This document shows positions 31,774-41,113 of a stretch of 64,000 bases of DNA, piece after piece. The notes below the pieces were generated by a model that saw nothing but the letters and a program-made list of their open reading frames with translations, was not told where the DNA came from and did no database searches. Both the position numbers and the translations under genes were made by a program. This DNA is from Rhizobacter sp966211755 (GTDB taxonomy: Bacteria > Pseudomonadota > Gammaproteobacteria > Burkholderiales > Burkholderiaceae_C): NCBI GenBank assembly GCA_966211755.1, contig CBIHOH010000005.1, positions 1 to 64,000 of the forward strand, in the 5' to 3' direction. Position 1 is the stretch's first letter, and each line of letters begins with the position of its first letter.

Positions 31774-34700
31774 TCAGGCCGGCAAGTCGTAAACAACCGT
31801 AGTTTTTCCGTGGGCGCTCTCCCGCCAGCGGGCCAGGGCGGCATCGCTGGGGAAGAACCGGGCGTCGTCGCCGAGGTCGAGTTCGCCCGAGGCCGTGCCG
31901 CGCTGCAACACGAGCCGCACCGCCAGCCCCTGGACCACGGGCCCTTGTTCGGTCGACAAGCGTCGGCTGGGGTGGTCCTTCAACACCTCGGCCACCGGGG
32001 GAGCGCTGCCATTGACCTCGACCCGCAGGTATTTGCCGAAGCGGCAGCGCGCCTCGGCCAGACCCCAGACCTGTTGCACATTGAGCCGCAGCCCGCCCGA
32101 AAACCGGTCGGGCTGGACTTTGCCCATCACGATGATCAGCTCATCGTCCTTGAGCAGGTCCTTGTTGGCGTTGAGCAGCTCTTCGTTGGCCACCGACTCG
32201 ATGAATTCGCTCTTGTCGTCGAGCTTGAAGATCGCCACCCGCCCGCGCTGGCCGTTGATCACCCGCAGGTCGCTGACGATGCCGGCCAGGATCTGCGGTT
32301 CGCGGGTGTCGATGAGGTCCGCGATGGCGCGCTTGGCGAACTGCCGCACCTCGGCCGCGCTCTGGTCGAACAAATGCCCCGACAGATAGAAACCCAGTGC
32401 GGTTTTCTCTAAGGTCAGGCGCTCCTTGATGCTCCAGGGCTCGGCCCGCACCAGCTCCGGCTCCTGGGTGGATGCGGCGTGCGAATCGCAGAAATCGAAC
32501 AGGCCGCCCTGGTCGGCATGGGCCGCCTGCGAGTCGGAGAACTCGAAGGCCAGCCCGATGCTGGCCAGCACCATCGAGCGCTCCGGGTGCAGCAGGTCGA
32601 AGGCGCCCGCCTTGATGAGCGCCTCGACCGTGCGCTTGTTGATGCGGCTGCGATCGACCCGGGCGCAGAAGTCGAACAGGCTCTTGAACGGCCCGCCCTC
32701 GTTGCGCGCCTGCACGATCGCCTCGATGGCGCTCTGGCCCGTGCCCTTGACGGCCCCGAGGCCGTAGCGCACCACCTTCTTGTCGACCGGCTCGAAACGG
32801 TAGGCCCCGGTGTTGATGTTGGGCGGCTCGAAAGTGATGCCCAGCGCCACCGCGTCGTCGTGGAAGATCTTGAGCTTGTCGGTGTCGTCCAGCGCCACGC
32901 TCATGTTGGCCGCGGTGAACTCGGCCAGGTAGTGCACCTTGAGCCAGGCGGTGTGGTACGCCAGCAGTGCGTAGGCGGCGGCGTGCGACTTGTTGAAGCC
33001 GTAGCCCGCGAACTTCTCCATCAGGTCGAAGATCTCGTTGGCCTTGGGCTCTTCGATGCCGTTCTTGGCCGCCCCCTCGGCGAAGGTGGCGCGGTGGGCC
33101 ACCATCTCCTCGAGCTTCTTCTTGCCCATGGCGCGGCGCAGCAAGTCGGCGCCGCCGAGCGAGTAGCCCCCCACCAGCTGGGCGACCTGCATCACCTGCT
33201 CCTGGTAGACCATGATGCCGTAGGTCTCCTGCAGCACCTCCTTCATCAGGGGATGGGGATACTCCACCTCCTCGCGGCCGTGCTTGCGCGCGCAGAAGCT
33301 GGGGATCAGGTCCATCGGGCCCGGACGGTACAAGGCCACGAGCGCGATGATGTCCTCGAACACGCTGGGCTTGGCGTCCTTCAGCATGCGCTGCATGCCC
33401 GAGCTTTCAAGCTGGAACACCGCCACCGTCTTGCCCTCGCTCATCAGCTGGTAGGCGGCCCGGTCGGTGAGCGGAATGTTCTCGAGCAGGAAATCGCGCT
33501 GGTTCGGGTGCCGCGCCCGGATGAACTCCTTGGCCATCTCGAGGATGGTCAGCGTGGCCAGTCCCAGGAAGTCGAACTTCACCAGGCCGATGGCCTCGAC
33601 GTCGTCCTTGTCGAACTGCGACACCGCGCTGTCGCTGCCGGGCTGCATGTACAAGGGGCAGAAATCGGTGATCTTGCCCGGGGCGATGAGCACGCCGCCG
33701 GCGTGCATGCCGATGTTGCGGACCATGCCCTCGACCCGTTCGGCCAGGGCCAGCAGCTCGGCGACCTCCTCTTCGTTCTTCTCGCGCTGCTCGAGCTCGG
33801 GCGCCTCGAGCCGCGCGTAGATGACGCTGCTGTCGGGTTTGTCGCCGGGGCGCTTGAGCGTGACGGTCTTGCCCGGCGGCGCGGGCACCAGCTTGGCCAC
33901 GCCGTCCACATGGCCGTAGCCCATGCCGAGCACGCGTCCCACGTCGCGCAGGGCGGCCTTGGCCGCCATGGTGCCGAAGGTGGCGATCTGGCTCACCGCC
34001 TCGCGGCCGTATTTGTCCTTCACATAGTCGATGACACGATCACGGTTGCCCTGGCAGAAATCGATGTCGAAGTCGGGCATCGACACCCGGTCCGGGTTGA
34101 GGAAGCGTTCGAACAGCAGGTTGTAGCGCAGCGGGTCGAGGTCGGTGATCTTGAGCGCGTAGGCCACCAGCGAGCCGGCGCCCGACCCCCGGCCGGGCCC
34201 GACCGGGCAGCCGTTGTTCTTGGCCCAGTTGATGAAGTCGGCCACGATCAGGAAGTAGCCGGGAAAGCCCATCTTCAGGATGGTGTTGATCTCGAACTCC
34301 AGGCGGTCGACGTAGCGCTGGTTCTGCTTCTCGCGCTCGGCCGGGTCCGGGTAGAGCACCAGCATCCGCTCCTTCAGGCCCTCGTGGGAGGCATAGCGGA
34401 AATAGGCCTCCGGCGCCATGCGTTCGCCGTTCACCTCGGGGGTCGGGAAATCGGGCAGCCGCGGCTTGCCCAGCACCAGGCTCAGGCTGCAGCGACGCGC
34501 GATCTCGACGGTGTTGCGGACCGCGCTCGGCAGGTCGGCGAACAAGGCCTCCATCTGGGCCTGGGTCTTGAAGTACTGCTCGCGGTTGAAACGTTTCACG
34601 CGCCGCGGATTGGTCAGCGTCTCGCCCTCGGCCACGCAGACCCGGGCCTCGTGCGCCTCGAAATCCTCCGGCGTCTGGAACTGCACCGGGTGGGTCGCCA

Positions 34701-35286
34701 CCACCGGCAGGCCCAGCTCGGCCGCCAGCGGCACGGCCAGGCGGACATGGGTTTCGTTGCCCGGCTGGCCGGCACGGTGCAGCTCGATGTAGAAGCGCTG
34801 GGGGAACACGCCGCTCAGGCGCTCGGCCAGGGCGCGCGCGCGCTGCGGGTCCTGGGCCATCAAGGCCTGGCCGATCGCGCCGAACTCCCCGCCCGAGAGC
34901 GCGATCAGGCCCTCGTTGTGGGCGACCAGCCATTCCCACTTCAACCAGGCATGGGGCCGCTGGCCGTTGCTGACCCAGGCGTGGGAGATCAGCTCGCACA
35001 GGTTGAGATAGCCCTGCTTGCTCTGCACCAGCAGCAGCAGCCGGCTGGGTTGCTTGTCGCCGGTGGCGGCATCGGGCTCGAGCCAGAGATCGGCCCCGAT
35101 GATCGGCTTGACGCCGACCTTGCGGGCGGCCTTGTAGAACTTGACGGTGCCGAAAAGATTGGAAAGGTCGGTGATCGCGAGCGCGGCTTGGCCATCGGCC
35201 GCGGCGGCGTCCACCAGCTCGTCGATGCGCAAGGTGCCATCGACAACGGAGAACTCGGTATGGGTACGCAGATGAATGAAGGCCAT
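31774..35286 (-). CDS. dnaE: DNA polymerase III subunit alpha
   Basis: 1170 aa catalytic subunit of the replicative polymerase. It starts with a PHP domain (MAFIHLRTHTEFSVVDGTLR), has the polymerase core with GRGSGAGSLVAYALKITDLD and the catalytic acid motif VSMPDFDIDFCQ, the fingers with KSHAAAYALLAYHTAWLKVH, and a C-terminal OB-fold region (about 1000-1080). Full length for the family. The start at 35286 gives the standard N-terminus; it diverges from trhO with only 41 bases between. This is the DnaE1 type, not the error-prone DnaE2. Confidence 0.98.
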   Translation of the reverse strand: MAFIHLRTHTEFSVVDGTLRIDELVDAAAADGQAALAITDLSNLFGTVKFYKAARKVGVKPIIGADLWLEPDAATGDKQPSRLLLLVQSKQGYLNLCELISHAWVSNGQRPHAWLKWEWLVAHNEGLIALSGGEFGAIGQALMAQDPQRARALAERLSGVFPQRFYIELHRAGQPGNETHVRLAVPLAAELGLPVVATHPVQFQTPEDFEAHEARVCVAEGETLTNPRRVKRFNREQYFKTQAQMEALFADLPSAVRNTVEIARRCSLSLVLGKPRLPDFPTPEVNGERMAPEAYFRYASHEGLKERMLVLYPDPAEREKQNQRYVDRLEFEINTILKMGFPGYFLIVADFINWAKNNGCPVGPGRGSGAGSLVAYALKITDLDPLRYNLLFERFLNPDRVSMPDFDIDFCQGNRDRVIDYVKDKYGREAVSQIATFGTMAAKAALRDVGRVLGMGYGHVDGVAKLVPAPPGKTVTLKRPGDKPDSSVIYARLEAPELEQREKNEEEVAELLALAERVEGMVRNIGMHAGGVLIAPGKITDFCPLYMQPGSDSAVSQFDKDDVEAIGLVKFDFLGLATLTILEMAKEFIRARHPNQRDFLLENIPLTDRAAYQLMSEGKTVAVFQLESSGMQRMLKDAKPSVFEDIIALVALYRPGPMDLIPSFCARKHGREEVEYPHPLMKEVLQETYGIMVYQEQVMQVAQLVGGYSLGGADLLRRAMGKKKLEEMVAHRATFAEGAAKNGIEEPKANEIFDLMEKFAGYGFNKSHAAAYALLAYHTAWLKVHYLAEFTAANMSVALDDTDKLKIFHDDAVALGITFEPPNINTGAYRFEPVDKKVVRYGLGAVKGTGQSAIEAIVQARNEGGPFKSLFDFCARVDRSRINKRTVEALIKAGAFDLLHPERSMVLASIGLAFEFSDSQAAHADQGGLFDFCDSHAASTQEPELVRAEPWSIKERLTLEKTALGFYLSGHLFDQSAAEVRQFAKRAIADLIDTREPQILAGIVSDLRVINGQRGRVAIFKLDDKSEFIESVANEELLNANKDLLKDDELIIVMGKVQPDRFSGGLRLNVQQVWGLAEARCRFGKYLRVEVNGSAPPVAEVLKDHPSRRLSTEQGPVVQGLAVRLVLQRGTASGELDLGDDARFFPSDAALARWRESAHGKTTVVYDLPA

Positions 35287-35314
35287 CCGGGCATTTTAAG
35301 GAGCCCGGCCTCCG

Positions 35315-35320
35315 TAAAAT
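35315..35320 (+). promoter_or_regulatory. -10 element implying a leaderless trhO mRNA
   Basis: TAAAAT at 35315-35320 lies 7 bases before the GTG start of trhO, so transcription would begin at or next to the start codon. No Shine-Dalgarno sequence is present upstream of the GTG, in agreement with leaderless translation. Confidence 0.45.
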
Positions 35321-35327
35321 AGCCGCC

Positions 35328-36074
35328 GTGAACACCCTGCCCGCAATTCTCAACATCTCCGCCTACCGCTTCGTCGAGCTGGCGGACCCCCTCGCTCTGC
35401 GCGCGAGCATCCACTCACAAGCCGAGGCTTTGGCCCTGAAGGGCACCGTGCTGCTCGCCCACGAGGGGCTGAACATGTTCCTCGCCGGGCCGCCCGAGGC
35501 GGTGCGCGGCTTCGTCGACTGGCTGCGCCAGGATGCGCGTTTCGCCGGCCTGGAAGCGAAGGAAAGCTGGTCGGCCGAGGTGCCGTTCGGCAAGCTGCTG
35601 GTGAAGGTCAAGCCGGAGATCATCCGCATGAACCATCCGCACCTGCGCCCGGCCGAGGGCCGCGCCCCGGCGGTCGACGCCCGCACGCTCGCGCGTTGGC
35701 TGCAGGCCGGCACCGACGACCACGGCCGCGAGGTGGTGATGCTCGACACCCGCAATGCCTTCGAGGTCGACCACGGCAGGTTCAGCGGCGCCATCGACTG
35801 GCGCATCGAGAAATTCAGCGACTTCCCCGCCGCGGTGCGCGCCCATGCCGACAGCCTGCGCGGCAAGACGGTCGTGAGTTACTGCACCGGCGGCATCCGC
35901 TGCGAGAAGGCGGCCTTGTTCATGGCCGAGGAAGGCATCGCCAACGTGCTTCAGCTCGAGGGCGGCATCCTCAAGTACTTCGAGGAGACCGGGGGCCAGC
36001 ACTACGAGGGCGAGTGCTTCGTGTTCGACGCGCGGCGCACGGTCGACCAGCAGCTGGCGCCTCCTGCCGCCTGA
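35328..36074 (+). CDS. trhO: tRNA uridine hydroxylase (rhodanese-domain, short form)
   Basis: 248 aa. The N-terminal ~95 residues form the acylphosphatase-like UPF0176 domain (LKGTVLLAHEGLNMFLAGPP), followed by a rhodanese domain whose active loop is SYCTGGIRCEKAALF. TrhO-type proteins (E. coli YceA) make 5-hydroxyuridine at tRNA position 34. E. coli TrhO is about 350 aa with a Cys-rich C-terminal part, missing here; short versions occur in other betaproteobacteria. GTG start at 35328; no closer ATG gives the conserved N-terminus. It converges with the DUF599 gene 10 bases away. Confidence 0.83.
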   Translation: MNTLPAILNISAYRFVELADPLALRASIHSQAEALALKGTVLLAHEGLNMFLAGPPEAVRGFVDWLRQDARFAGLEAKESWSAEVPFGKLLVKVKPEIIRMNHPHLRPAEGRAPAVDARTLARWLQAGTDDHGREVVMLDTRNAFEVDHGRFSGAIDWRIEKFSDFPAAVRAHADSLRGKTVVSYCTGGIRCEKAALFMAEEGIANVLQLEGGILKYFEETGGQHYEGECFVFDARRTVDQQLAPPAA

Positions 36075-36084
36075 ACCGCCCGCC

Positions 36085-36792
36085 TCAGGAATTGAGCACG
36101 TCCAGCACCTCCGAGTGGAACTCGCGCTGGAACAGGATGTAGATCACCATCGCCGTGCTGCACACGAACACCAGGGGCGAAAAAAACCAGCCGACCACGG
36201 CGAAGGACATGTAGTAGGCCCGTAGACCGTCATTGAAGGTCTCGGCGGCCATGCCGACCACCTTGCCCGCCCGGTTGGCGAACACCTCGCGCGGCAGGCC
36301 CTGGCTCGCGAACTGGTGGGCCTCCGGCGCCGAGGCGATCAGCAGGGCACCGAAGGTGTACTGGCGCATCGACCAGGTGAAGCGGAAAAAGGCGTAGACG
36401 AACACCACCAGCAGCAGGATCAGCTTGAGGTCGAACACCAGCGCGGTGTTGGCCGCGGCGAAGGGGATCTCGCGCACCAGTTCGCTCGCCTTCTCGCTCG
36501 TGCCGAGCACGGCCAGCAGCCCGCCGATGATCAGCACCGTGGTGGAGGCGAAGAAGGACGGGCTGGTGGACAGGTTCTGGATCACCGAGCCGTCGAACAC
36601 CCGCACTTCGCGGTAGGTGGTCTGCAGCATCCATTCGCGCCGCACCCGGTTGGTGGCCGCCAGGATGGACGGCCGGGTCTGGGCACGGGCGCGGGCAAAC
36701 CACGCGTAACCGGCCCAGCCGCCGAAAAAGCCCAGCAGCGCGAACCAGTCGGTCCATGGCAGCAGCGACATCACTTTGAGCAGGGTATTCAT
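36085..36792 (-). CDS. DUF599 membrane protein
   Basis: 235 aa with about four transmembrane helices (near residues 12-32, 85-105, 125-145, 195-222). SLLPWTDWFALLGFFGGWAGY at the start and NTALVFDLKLILLLVVFVYAFFRF in the middle are the features of DUF599. Function unknown. Start 36792 (MNTLLKVMSLLP) chosen over a longer frame because it begins just before the first helix. It diverges from the Bax-inhibitor-like gene. Confidence 0.82.
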   Translation of the reverse strand: MNTLLKVMSLLPWTDWFALLGFFGGWAGYAWFARARAQTRPSILAATNRVRREWMLQTTYREVRVFDGSVIQNLSTSPSFFASTTVLIIGGLLAVLGTSEKASELVREIPFAAANTALVFDLKLILLLVVFVYAFFRFTWSMRQYTFGALLIASAPEAHQFASQGLPREVFANRAGKVVGMAAETFNDGLRAYYMSFAVVGWFFSPLVFVCSTAMVIYILFQREFHSEVLDVLNS

Positions 36793-36979
36793 GCAGGCAA
36801 CTGTATCAATCAAGGGCGCCGCGGCGATGGAGATCGCGGTACGGGCCGAGTCATCGTGCGCATGTTCCCCCCTATCAAGGGGATCTCGATTACGCAAAAA
36901 CCACAAGAACCCTGGTTAAACTTGCACGTATCCATGACCCCGTCATGGCCGAGATTTTCAAATCCTCCTGGAGAGTGTC

Positions 36980-37687
36980 ATGCAACATATTTACGCCGGC
37001 GGCCCGAACGGTGTCGGAGCGGGTACCAGCCGCGCCGACTTCATCCGCTCCACCTACACCTACCTGGCCGGCGCCATGCTGGCCTTCGTCGCCCTGTCGA
37101 CCGTGCTGCAGATGGCCGGCGTCGGCAGGATGATGCTCGGCGTGCTGGCATCGGGCAAGTTCATGTGGCTGGCCTTCATGGGCGCCTTCATGGTGGTGGG
37201 CTGGCTGGCCACGAACCTGGCCGACAACGCCGAAAGCAACCAGAAACAGCTGGTCGGCCTGGGCATCTATGTCGTGGCGGAAGTGCTGATCTTCTCGCCG
37301 CTGTTCGCGCTGGCATCCCAGGTGGCGCCCGGTTCCATCCAGGCCGCGGGCTTCATCACCCTGCTGCTGGTCGGCGCCCTGACCTGGACCGCCTTCAGCA
37401 CCAAGACCAACTTCTCGTTCATGGGCGGTTTCCTGCGTGTCGGCGGCTTCGTGGCGCTGGGCGCCATCGTCGCCAGCGTGCTCTTCGGCTTCAAGCTCGG
37501 CATCTGGTTCTCGGCCCTGATGGTGCTGTTCGCCGGCGGCTGCGTGCTGTACGACACCTCGAAGATCATCCACGAGTACCCGACCGATCGCCCGGCCGGT
37601 GCCGCCCTGCACCTGTTCGCCTCGATCGCGCTGATGCTCTGGTACGTGCTGCGCATCCTGATCTCGCTGGCTTCGTCGGACGACTGA
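36980..37687 (+). CDS. Bax inhibitor-1/YccA family membrane protein
   Basis: 235 aa with seven predicted transmembrane helices after a short polar N-terminus (MQHIYAGGPNGVGAGTSRAD). The last helices contain LMVLFAGGCVLYDTSKIIHEYP and SIALMLWYVLRILISL, typical of BI-1/YccA (calcium-leak or FtsH-modulating) proteins. CCTGGAGAG stands ahead of the ATG at 36980. Monocistronic. Confidence 0.9.
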   Translation: MQHIYAGGPNGVGAGTSRADFIRSTYTYLAGAMLAFVALSTVLQMAGVGRMMLGVLASGKFMWLAFMGAFMVVGWLATNLADNAESNQKQLVGLGIYVVAEVLIFSPLFALASQVAPGSIQAAGFITLLLVGALTWTAFSTKTNFSFMGGFLRVGGFVALGAIVASVLFGFKLGIWFSALMVLFAGGCVLYDTSKIIHEYPTDRPAGAALHLFASIALMLWYVLRILISLASSDD

Positions 37688-37808
37688 TCCTGTCCCTGCC
37701 AGGCGGGCCGCACGCGGCCCGGCCCTGGCTCCCCCGAGCATGCTCCCACCCTGGGTGGCGGCATGCTTTTTTTCGCCTGTCCATCCTTGCAACAACCTCT
37801 TTTCCACC

Positions 37809-38249
37809 ATGTTCGCCTCTCTTAAAAGCTTCCTCCTTCCCCCCGCGCTGGTGCTGTTCGGCGTGTTCATGATCTTCGGGGCCTATACCGAAGGCAAGAA
37901 CTCGAAGGCCCTGGCCGACCACGGCAAGACCGCCGTCGCGACCGTCGACCAGGTGGAATGGAAAGAGAAGAAGATCTCGGGCAGCGAAAAGAACTTCAAG
38001 CTCGATGTGCACTTCGAGACCGAAGACAAGAAGACCATCACCACCAAGCTGGACGTGCCCAAGGAGATGGGCCAGCGTTTCCGCGACACGGACGCCAACA
38101 CCGTGAACATCAAGTACCTGCCCGAGGACCCGGGCGTCGTCGTGCTGGAAGGTCACACCGACGGCTCGTCCGGCATGTACGGCATCGGCGCGATCCTCAT
38201 CGCGGCCGGCGTCGGCATCTTCGTGTACCGCCGCCGCAGCAAGGCCTGA
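37809..38249 (+). CDS. DUF3592-type membrane protein
   Basis: 146 aa. One N-terminal helix (SFLLPPALVLFGVFMIFGAY), a beta-rich extracytoplasmic part with VDQVEWKEKK and KTITTKLDVPKEMGQRFRDTD, where DANTVNIKYLPEDPGVVVLEG is the DUF3592 core, and a C-terminal helix followed by RRRSK. Function unknown. An intrinsic terminator follows at 38295-38319. Start 37809 chosen because the frame above it is upstream shadow. Confidence 0.75.
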   Translation: MFASLKSFLLPPALVLFGVFMIFGAYTEGKNSKALADHGKTAVATVDQVEWKEKKISGSEKNFKLDVHFETEDKKTITTKLDVPKEMGQRFRDTDANTVNIKYLPEDPGVVVLEGHTDGSSGMYGIGAILIAAGVGIFVYRRRSKA

Positions 38250-38294
38250 TCGGCCGGCGCGGCAGGGGCCGCGTTCCCCCACCCATGGACAACA

Positions 38295-38319
38295 GGCCAC
38301 GTCGCGACGTGGCCTTTTT
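38295..38319 (+). terminator. Intrinsic terminator
   Basis: GGCCACGTCGCGACGTGGCC is a perfect 20-base palindrome followed by TTTTT. It ends transcription of the DUF3592 gene and lies 13 bases from the stop of the convergent pirin gene. Confidence 0.92.
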
Positions 38320-38331
38320 CATGCGCGCGGC

Positions 38332-39033
38332 TCAGGCCGCCAGATCGAACACCAGCACCTCGGCCGCCTGCCCCTCCTCGAGGAGCAGCCCGGGCTCCTG
38401 GCGCAGGGTGAGCGCATCTCCCGCGGACAAGGCCTGGCCGTTGACCTTCAGACGCCCCTGCACCAGGTGCACATAGGCGAGACGGGCCGGGTCCAGGGAC
38501 AGGACGGCGCTTTCGGCGCCGTCGAACAGGCCGGCGTAGAGGCTGGCGTCGGCGTGCATCGTCACCGACCCGTCGCGGCCGTCCCGGCTCGCCACCAGCT
38601 TGAGCCGCCCGCGTTTGCTCGGCGGCTCGAAATGCCTTTGCTCGTAGCCCGGCTCGATGCCGGGTGCGTCCGGAAGGATCCAGATCTGGAGGAAATGCGT
38701 CTCCTGGTCCGGCGCCTGGTTGAACTCGCTGTGCCGGATGCCGCTGCCCGCGCTCATGCGCTGCACGTCGCCGGGCCGGATGGTGGTGCCGTTGCCGATG
38801 CTGTCGCGGTGCCCCAGGGCACCGGACAGCACATAGGAGACGATTTCCATGTCGCGGTGCCCATGGGTGCCGAAGCCGGTGCCGGGAGCGATGCGGTCCT
38901 CGTTGATGACACGCAGGTTGCCCACGCCCATGTGCCTGGGATCGACGTAGTCGGCGAACGAGAAACTGTGGAACGACTTCAGCCAGCCATGATCGGCGCG
39001 GCCGCGATCGCAAGACTTGCGCAAGGTGATCAT
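38332..39033 (-). CDS. Pirin-family bicupin
   Basis: 233 aa. N-terminal cupin has the metal ligands in FGTHGHRDMEIVSYVLSG, followed by GSGIRHSEFN; the C-terminal cupin lacks a full ligand set. Bacterial pirins of this kind (YhhW-like) can act as quercetin 2,3-dioxygenases or as regulators of metabolism; which applies here is unknown. Start 39033 (MITLRKSCDRGRADHGWLKS) is the family N-terminus. It diverges from a LysR regulator, a common arrangement, with an inverted repeat between them. Confidence 0.92.
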   Translation of the reverse strand: MITLRKSCDRGRADHGWLKSFHSFSFADYVDPRHMGVGNLRVINEDRIAPGTGFGTHGHRDMEIVSYVLSGALGHRDSIGNGTTIRPGDVQRMSAGSGIRHSEFNQAPDQETHFLQIWILPDAPGIEPGYEQRHFEPPSKRGRLKLVASRDGRDGSVTMHADASLYAGLFDGAESAVLSLDPARLAYVHLVQGRLKVNGQALSAGDALTLRQEPGLLLEEGQAAEVLVFDLAA

Positions 39034-39103
39034 CGTGCCTCTCCTGTTGAAACTCCACTCTAGGGCTGGGCCGATTCGGCATCGACGCCGTGCCTTGAAG
39101 CGT

Positions 39104-39124
39104 CCGTTCAAATAAGATGAACGG
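39104..39124. promoter_or_regulatory. Palindrome between pirin and LysR genes
   Basis: CCGTTCA (39104-39110) and TGAACGG (39118-39124) are perfect 7-bp arms around 7 bases, with the TTCA-N7-TGAA core of a T-N11-A LysR box. It lies about 70 bp before the pirin start and 31 bp before the LysR start, suiting control of both genes. Confidence 0.6.
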
Positions 39125-39155
39125 CTGTCCGCCCGCCAGCGCCCGCCGCAACGCC

Positions 39156-40163
39156 ATGCCGAATGCCCACCACGTCCTCACACCCGAAGCCCTGACGATG
39201 ATGGACGTCATCGCGCGCACGGGCAGTTTTGCCGCGGCCGCGCGCGAACTGGGCAAGGTGCCGTCCGCCCTCACCTACAACGTGCGCCAGCTCGAGGACG
39301 CGCTCGACGTGCTGCTGTTCGACCGACGCTCGCGCCAGGCCAAGTTCACGGCCGCGGGGGAGGAGCTGCTCAACGAAGGACGCCGCCTGCTCGAACAGAT
39401 GGAGGCGGTGGCCAACCGGGTCAAGCGGGTCGCCACCGGCTGGGAGACCCAGCTCACCGTGGCGGTGGATGGCGTGATCTCCCGCCGCACCATCTTCGAG
39501 TTGTGCGAGGCCTTCTATGCCCTGCAGCCCGAGGGCCAGGCGCCCACGCGCAACGGTCCGGGCACCCGCCTGCGCCTGCGCACCGAGGTGATGGCCGGCA
39601 CCTGGGAGGCCCTGGTCACCGGGCAGGCCGACCTGGCCATCGGCGTAGGCACCGACGGCCCGCTGCCCCCCGGCATCCAGATGCAGCCGCTGGGCACGAT
39701 CGACTTCGTCTTCGCCGTGGCGCCGCATCACCCGCTGGCCAGTGTGGACACGCCGCTGAGCGACGCCGAGCTGATGCGGCACCGGGCCGTCGCGGTGGCC
39801 GACTCGGCCCAGCGGCTGACGCCGCTGACCTTCAACCTGCTGCCGGGCCAGGACGTGCTCACCGTCGCCAGCATGCAGGCGAAGATCGAGGCCCACCTGC
39901 GCTGCATGGGCTGCGGCTTCCTGCCCGAACCCATGGCGCGCGACCACATCGAGGCGGGCCGGCTGGTGGTCAAGCCGGTCCAGCGCCCTTCGGGCGGGGC
40001 GCGCATGGGCTATGCCTGGCGCGCGGCGGCGGCCGGCGGCAACGCACGCAAGCCCCAGCTCGGCATGGCCCTGCGCTGGTGGCTGGAACAGCTCGAAAGC
40101 CCGGCCACCCGCCTCGCCCTGCTGGAACGCCACGGCGGCCCGCTGCCGCTGGGCAGCGATTGA
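39156..40163 (+). CDS. LysR-family transcriptional regulator
   Basis: 335 aa. Helix-turn-helix at about residues 10-68 (MMDVIARTGSFAAAARELGK, then PSALTYNVRQLEDALDVLLF), linker helix, and a periplasmic-binding-like effector domain from about 95 to 305; the C-terminus is about 30 residues longer than usual. It probably controls the divergent pirin gene through the palindrome at 39104-39124. ATG 39156 is used; ATG 39117 in frame would place the palindrome inside the gene. Followed by gluQ 5 bases on, with a possible shared transcript. Confidence 0.9.
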   Translation: MPNAHHVLTPEALTMMDVIARTGSFAAAARELGKVPSALTYNVRQLEDALDVLLFDRRSRQAKFTAAGEELLNEGRRLLEQMEAVANRVKRVATGWETQLTVAVDGVISRRTIFELCEAFYALQPEGQAPTRNGPGTRLRLRTEVMAGTWEALVTGQADLAIGVGTDGPLPPGIQMQPLGTIDFVFAVAPHHPLASVDTPLSDAELMRHRAVAVADSAQRLTPLTFNLLPGQDVLTVASMQAKIEAHLRCMGCGFLPEPMARDHIEAGRLVVKPVQRPSGGARMGYAWRAAAAGGNARKPQLGMALRWWLEQLESPATRLALLERHGGPLPLGSD

Positions 40164-40168
40164 GCGCC

Positions 40169-41080
40169 ATGGCCCTCTACCGCGGACGTTTCGCCCCCTC
40201 GCCCACCGGCCCGCTGCATGCCGGTTCACTGGTGGCCGCCCTGGCCAGCTGGCTGGATGCGCGCGCGCACGGCGGGCGCTGGCTGGTGCGCATCGAAGAC
40301 GTGGACACCCCGCGCTGCGTGCCCGGCGCCGCCGAGCTGATCCTCGGCCAGCTGGCCCGCTGCGGCCTGCTGCCCGACGAAGCGCCGCTGTGGCAGTCCA
40401 CACGCGGATCGGCCTACACCCTGGCGCTGGCCGCCCTGAATGCCGGGGGCTGGGCCTACCCCTGCGGCTGCACCCGCAGCGACATCGCCCAGGCCCTCGC
40501 CGCCATGGGCCGGACCCGGCCACGCCATGCCGAGCTGGTCTATCCCGGCACCTGCCGCGACGGGCTGCACGGCAAGCCGGCCCGCGCCATGCGTGTGCTG
40601 GGCTGCGCGCGCGACGGCAGCGAGCTGGACATCGCCTGGACCGACCGGCGGCTCGGCCCGCAGCGGCAGAACCTCAGCCGGGCGATCGGCGACTTCATCC
40701 TGCACCGGGCGGACGGCCTGTGGGCCTACCAGCTCGCGGTGGTGGTCGACGACGCCGAACAGCACATCACCCACGTGGTCCGCGGCGAGGACCTGGCCGA
40801 CAACACCCCGCGCCAGATCCACCTGCAGACGCTGCTGCGCCTGCCCCGGCCGGCCTACCTGCACACGCCGCTGGTGCGTGCGCCCAACGGCGAGAAACTG
40901 TCGAAGCAGAACGGCGCCGAACCGCTCGCCCTGGCCGACCCCTTGCAGGCCTTGCGGCGCGCCGGCGAGCAGCTGGAGCTGCCCGGGATGGACGGCTCGG
41001 CGAAGACGGTGGCGGAATGGCTGGCGCTGGCCGTCGCCGCCTGGCGCCTGCGCTGGGTGGAGGCCGCCGCGCGCGACTGA
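40169..41080 (+). CDS. gluQ: Glutamyl-Q tRNA(Asp) synthetase
   Basis: 303 aa paralogue of glutamyl-tRNA synthetase lacking the anticodon domain; it attaches glutamate to queuosine in tRNA(Asp). Class I signature RFAPSPTGPLHAGSLVAALA (HIGH-like LHAG), LVRIEDVDTPRC, a CGC/C zinc region (about 92-130) and the KLSKQ loop. Normal length for the family. Start 40169 (MALYRGRFAPSP). Confidence 0.95.
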   Translation: MALYRGRFAPSPTGPLHAGSLVAALASWLDARAHGGRWLVRIEDVDTPRCVPGAAELILGQLARCGLLPDEAPLWQSTRGSAYTLALAALNAGGWAYPCGCTRSDIAQALAAMGRTRPRHAELVYPGTCRDGLHGKPARAMRVLGCARDGSELDIAWTDRRLGPQRQNLSRAIGDFILHRADGLWAYQLAVVVDDAEQHITHVVRGEDLADNTPRQIHLQTLLRLPRPAYLHTPLVRAPNGEKLSKQNGAEPLALADPLQALRRAGEQLELPGMDGSAKTVAEWLALAVAAWRLRWVEAAARD

Positions 41081-41113
41081 CGGGAACGCGAAGCCGATCG
41101 CAGGGAGGCGGCA

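Noticed and set aside
32479..35322. 947-codon open frame antisense to dnaE
   Set aside because: Same artefact; the true gene on the other strand is unmistakable.
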